Positions 61,813 to 64,000 of a stretch of DNA of 64,000 nt are shown in pieces. The notes under the pieces were generated by a model, which saw only the letters and a program-made list of their open reading frames with translations, was not told the DNA's origin and made no database searches. Each line of letters starts with the position of its first letter. The stretch's first letter is position 1. The position numbers were made by a program, and so were the translations under genes. Source of the stretch: G965267605 sp965267605 (GTDB lineage Bacteria > Bacteroidota > Bacteroidia > Flavobacteriales_E > Vicingaceae); NCBI GenBank assembly GCA_965267605.1, contig OZ254088.1:1922001-1986000 (forward strand). The letters are read 5' to 3'.

Positions 61813-62648
61813 TGGAATCGAAAGGAAAGCTCCTCCATCTTCGGGCGAACGTAGTATCCTGCTCCTGGAACAAAAACAAATCCTTCTTTTTGGTGGTCAG
61901 ACCGTTCCCATTTTTCCTGAAAGAAGTCCAGGTTCATCTGAGAATACTTCTGATTCGCTACCTCCATATCGGCACCGTAGCTGTAGTCTTTAGGTTTCAA
62001 TACTTCATTGAGGACGTGCACAGCATCTGCGTATCTCATCTCAAGTTCGGCTAAAGCCAGTCTTGCCTCATAATCCCAGTCTTCATTGCCAATCCCTTTG
62101 AATCGTTCATCGAACCAACCTACCTGCTCAATAGTGGATTTCGATATCATGAAATGGCTCCAGCTGCGATTGATAATCTGCAAAGGTGCTTGGTTCAACA
62201 TAGATTTGACTTCCTTTTCGAATCCATCTTCCAGCACAAGATCATCGTTGAGTATAAGCAGGTTGTGTGTGTTGCTTTGTTCAATTGCTTCATTCCACAT
62301 TTGTGACAAGCCAACCGGTTCGTTGTGCTTGATCAGCTTTGCGCAAGGAAGTTCAGCCAGATAGGTTTCCAACCTGGACAAGTACTCAGCCTGCTTCACA
62401 CCATCCTTACACCCGTTGGCAACGACAATGATTCTTGTACCATGGAAAAGAATTGCCAGCTGCTTTACAATTCTCTTTAAGCAAGTGTCAAACCTTTCAT
62501 GGTAGGTACTCACAATGATTGTCAATTCCTGATCAGATACTGCATCTGCGCATACCAGCTTCCTCTTCTCCCATTCGCTTTCTACGCTAGCCCAATGGGC
62601 AGCGCTTCTCTTCCTATCAATGAATCTTGAAAGCTTGTTTGACATCAT
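61809..62648 (-). CDS. Glycosyltransferase family 2-like protein
   Basis: A 279-residue GT-A protein: ELTIIVSTYHERFDTCLKRIV, RIIVVANGCKDGVKQAEYL, LLILNDDLVLEDGFEKEV (metal-type NDD), SKSTIEQVGWFDERFKGIGNEDWDYEARL. The N-terminal 40 residues form a basic extension before the catalytic domain. The start is ATG 62648 or 62645; the first makes an ATGA junction with the upstream methyltransferase. Donor unknown. Confidence 0.85.
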   Translation of the reverse strand: MMSNKLSRFIDRKRSAAHWASVESEWEKRKLVCADAVSDQELTIIVSTYHERFDTCLKRIVKQLAILFHGTRIIVVANGCKDGVKQAEYLSRLETYLAELPCAKLIKHNEPVGLSQMWNEAIEQSNTHNLLILNDDLVLEDGFEKEVKSMLNQAPLQIINRSWSHFMISKSTIEQVGWFDERFKGIGNEDWDYEARLALAELEMRYADAVHVLNEVLKPKDYSYGADMEVANQKYSQMNLDFFQEKWERSDHQKEGFVFVPGAGYYVRPKMEELSFRFQ

Positions 62649-63394
62649 GGATGGGGTTTGGCCACAACTACCAGGTTACTACACTCAGGGGCACTCATCT
62701 TAAGCACCTCAAAACCATTTTCATCCAAGACCGCGCGCATGGCGGTTGGTGTCCAGTAAGACAAATGTTGGTTGGCCGGATTACCCGCATCTCCCCAGAC
62801 CCAATGTACATAGGCATACAGATCCTCTTCGTACCAATTGTCAAGTGGATTGGCAAATTCCTCATCGCTGGGAAATCCAAGTCTAACAAATTCATCGTGG
62901 TCTGATTCAGCTACAGCTCCATGAAAGAAACCATAGCTAACCCCCAACACATTAGGACATCTCAAGGTCATCACACCATCTTGTTTGAGGATTCTTTTCG
63001 CTGAATTGAGAAGGTTAGCAAACTCCTCTTTGGTAATGTGCTCAACCACATGATTCGAATGAATGTGGGTAAGTGAGCTGTCAGGAATAAAGGAGAGGTC
63101 GTTGATATTTGCTACCACCTCATGCTCCACACCTTCGTGGGTTTCGAAATCAACATTAACATAACCCTCCAGGTTTTTAAAGCCACCACCAATACTGGCC
63201 TTGGTCAGTCCTGCACTTAAAAATTCCTTAAAGCGTTCGGCCGCCTGGTCATTGTTTTCCCAAGTAAACTGTGATGTATTGCGGTACTTCGCAGCATTCT
63301 TACTTGCAAGCTTTCTTCTTCTTCTCTTCAACGACCAGAAGAAGAACTTGCTGGCCAGCATATTGAACACTGGATATCTACCGTAATACTTCAT
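62645..63394 (-). CDS. Class I SAM-dependent methyltransferase, polysaccharide type
   Basis: A 249-residue methyltransferase. ATG 63394 overlaps the upstream stop as ATGA and starts MKYYGRYPVFNML; the longer frame from 63424 runs into the upstream gene. It begins with a basic amphipathic stretch (LASKFFFWSLKRRRRKLASK), then a domain with KASIGGGFKNLEGYVNVDFETHEG, HIHSNHVVEHITKEEFANLL, ILKQDGVMTLRCPNV. The HxxVVEH motif and lack of a strict GxGxG loop mark the group common in LPS/capsule clusters. Confidence 0.85.
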   Translation of the reverse strand: MKYYGRYPVFNMLASKFFFWSLKRRRRKLASKNAAKYRNTSQFTWENNDQAAERFKEFLSAGLTKASIGGGFKNLEGYVNVDFETHEGVEHEVVANINDLSFIPDSSLTHIHSNHVVEHITKEEFANLLNSAKRILKQDGVMTLRCPNVLGVSYGFFHGAVAESDHDEFVRLGFPSDEEFANPLDNWYEEDLYAYVHWVWGDAGNPANQHLSYWTPTAMRAVLDENGFEVLKMSAPECSNLVVVAKPHP

Positions 63395-64000
63395 GTCTTC
63401 CTTAATACGTAGGTGGCATACCATGTGGATTCAGAAAGTGGGTCTTTTGTTATCCACTGCTCTTCCACACACACCTCCATCGTGTTGATCATGGCGGCCC
63501 TTCTGACCGTTTCCGTTGAATAGTAGTGCATGCGATGTACCTCTTCAAAAGTGTGGCGTTCACCCATATCATCAACTTCAAAGTTAAAAGTCACATCTAC
63601 TACTCTTGTATCCTCGTGGTGTAGAGGTGTGGATACCCTTTTGATGCTCATTGTGTCAGAGCGAAACTCCCTGGAGCGGGAAACCGGTGGGTCAGCCAAT
63701 ACTGCCGGAGCATGCCAACTATCGAAAATGAACAGCCCACCAGGGCTCAACTGTTCGGATATCTTGCGGATGAGTGCAAAGAGTTCCTCATCGGTTGATA
63801 GGTAATTAACCACATGATACAGGGCCAGCACTACATCAAAATCTTGTTTGAGACTTAGGTTACGGATGTCCTGAGCAGCGAAAGTTATCCTGGGATACTT
63901 TGATCTTGCCACTTCAAGCATGGTATCGTTGAGGTCAATCCCGGTGCATTTGTATCCAAGGTCTGCAAGCCATCCAATATGCCCTCCGGTACCACAGCCT
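63391..64000 (-). CDS. Class I SAM-dependent methyltransferase, 5' partial
   Basis: The frame is open to the window end, so the start lies beyond base 64000. The visible 202 residues begin with SAM motif I, CGTGGHIGWLADLGYKC, then TGIDLNDTMLEVAR; the ATG at 63921 is inside this core and is not the start. Further motifs are AAQDIRNLSLKQDFDVVLALYHVVNYL and LSPGGLFIFDSWHAPAV. The beta-rich C-terminus (TFNFEVDDMGERHTFEEVHRMHYYS) resembles the substrate domain of sugar methyltransferases. Coupled by ATGA to the next gene. Confidence 0.87.
   Translation of the reverse strand, partial: GCGTGGHIGWLADLGYKCTGIDLNDTMLEVARSKYPRITFAAQDIRNLSLKQDFDVVLALYHVVNYLSTDEELFALIRKISEQLSPGGLFIFDSWHAPAVLADPPVSRSREFRSDTMSIKRVSTPLHHEDTRVVDVTFNFEVDDMGERHTFEEVHRMHYYSTETVRRAAMINTMEVCVEEQWITKDPLSESTWYATYVLRKT

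Noticed and set aside
63391..63921. Complete methyltransferase starting at ATG 63921
   Set aside because: The SAM-binding motif CGTGG lies upstream of that ATG in the same open frame, so the gene continues past the window.

Overview
The window reads as chromosome of a Bacteroidota bacterium, most likely a marine or aquatic member of the Flavobacteriales. The evidence is internal: at least four secreted proteins end in type A sorting domains of the type IX secretion system (T9SS), two more are small type B (gliding-associated) domains, there is a GLPGLI-family protein and an aromatic-catabolism fumarylacetoacetase, and several genes are preceded by TAnnTTTG/TAnnTTTA elements, the -7 box of Bacteroidota promoters. 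I see no phage, transposase, integrase or CRISPR array, and no gene-free stretch longer than 300 bases.

Layout. Bases 1-877 hold the end of an FkbM methyltransferase cut by the window edge. Bases 950-41716 are mostly housekeeping and envelope genes on both strands: a 1435-residue T9SS cargo; fahA, a bifunctional (p)ppGpp synthetase/hydrolase, purA and an OstA-like protein; msrB; secreted PKD, PQQ-propeller and YD-repeat proteins; a tRNA-Pro(GGG); trxB; a saccharopine-dehydrogenase-like enzyme; an orphan TonB C-terminal lipoprotein, a CPBP protease and a YceI protein; two stand-alone type B sorting domains around a GLPGLI protein; an operon hisS-hutH-sulfotransferase-aminotransferase; ettA; lipoproteins and T9SS cargo; an exported glucuronyl C5-epimerase homologue behind a SPOR-like protein; and a beta-barrel protein.

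Bases 41732-64000 form one long minus-strand polysaccharide operon of 20 genes, nearly all joined by ATGA, TGATG or TAATG overlaps. It encodes glycosyltransferases, two AsnB-type amidotransferases, an O-antigen ligase/polymerase, three methyltransferases and an acyltransferase, then a bi-domain dehydrogenase, a toroid protein, a deacetylase-like protein, a formyltransferase, a DUF354 protein, an unusual sugar transferase fused to a methyltransferase-like segment, and a Wzi-type capsule protein. The right-hand methyltransferase is cut by the window end.

The observations most worth following are an apparent stand-alone small RNA between hisS and ettA with its own promoter and terminator; the hisS-hutH-sulfotransferase-aminotransferase operon; free-standing T9SS type B sorting domains; a pair of paralogous unnamed secreted proteins with shortened sorting-domain-like tails; the methyltransferase-like/sugar-transferase fusion; and a probable CTG start codon inside the polysaccharide operon.
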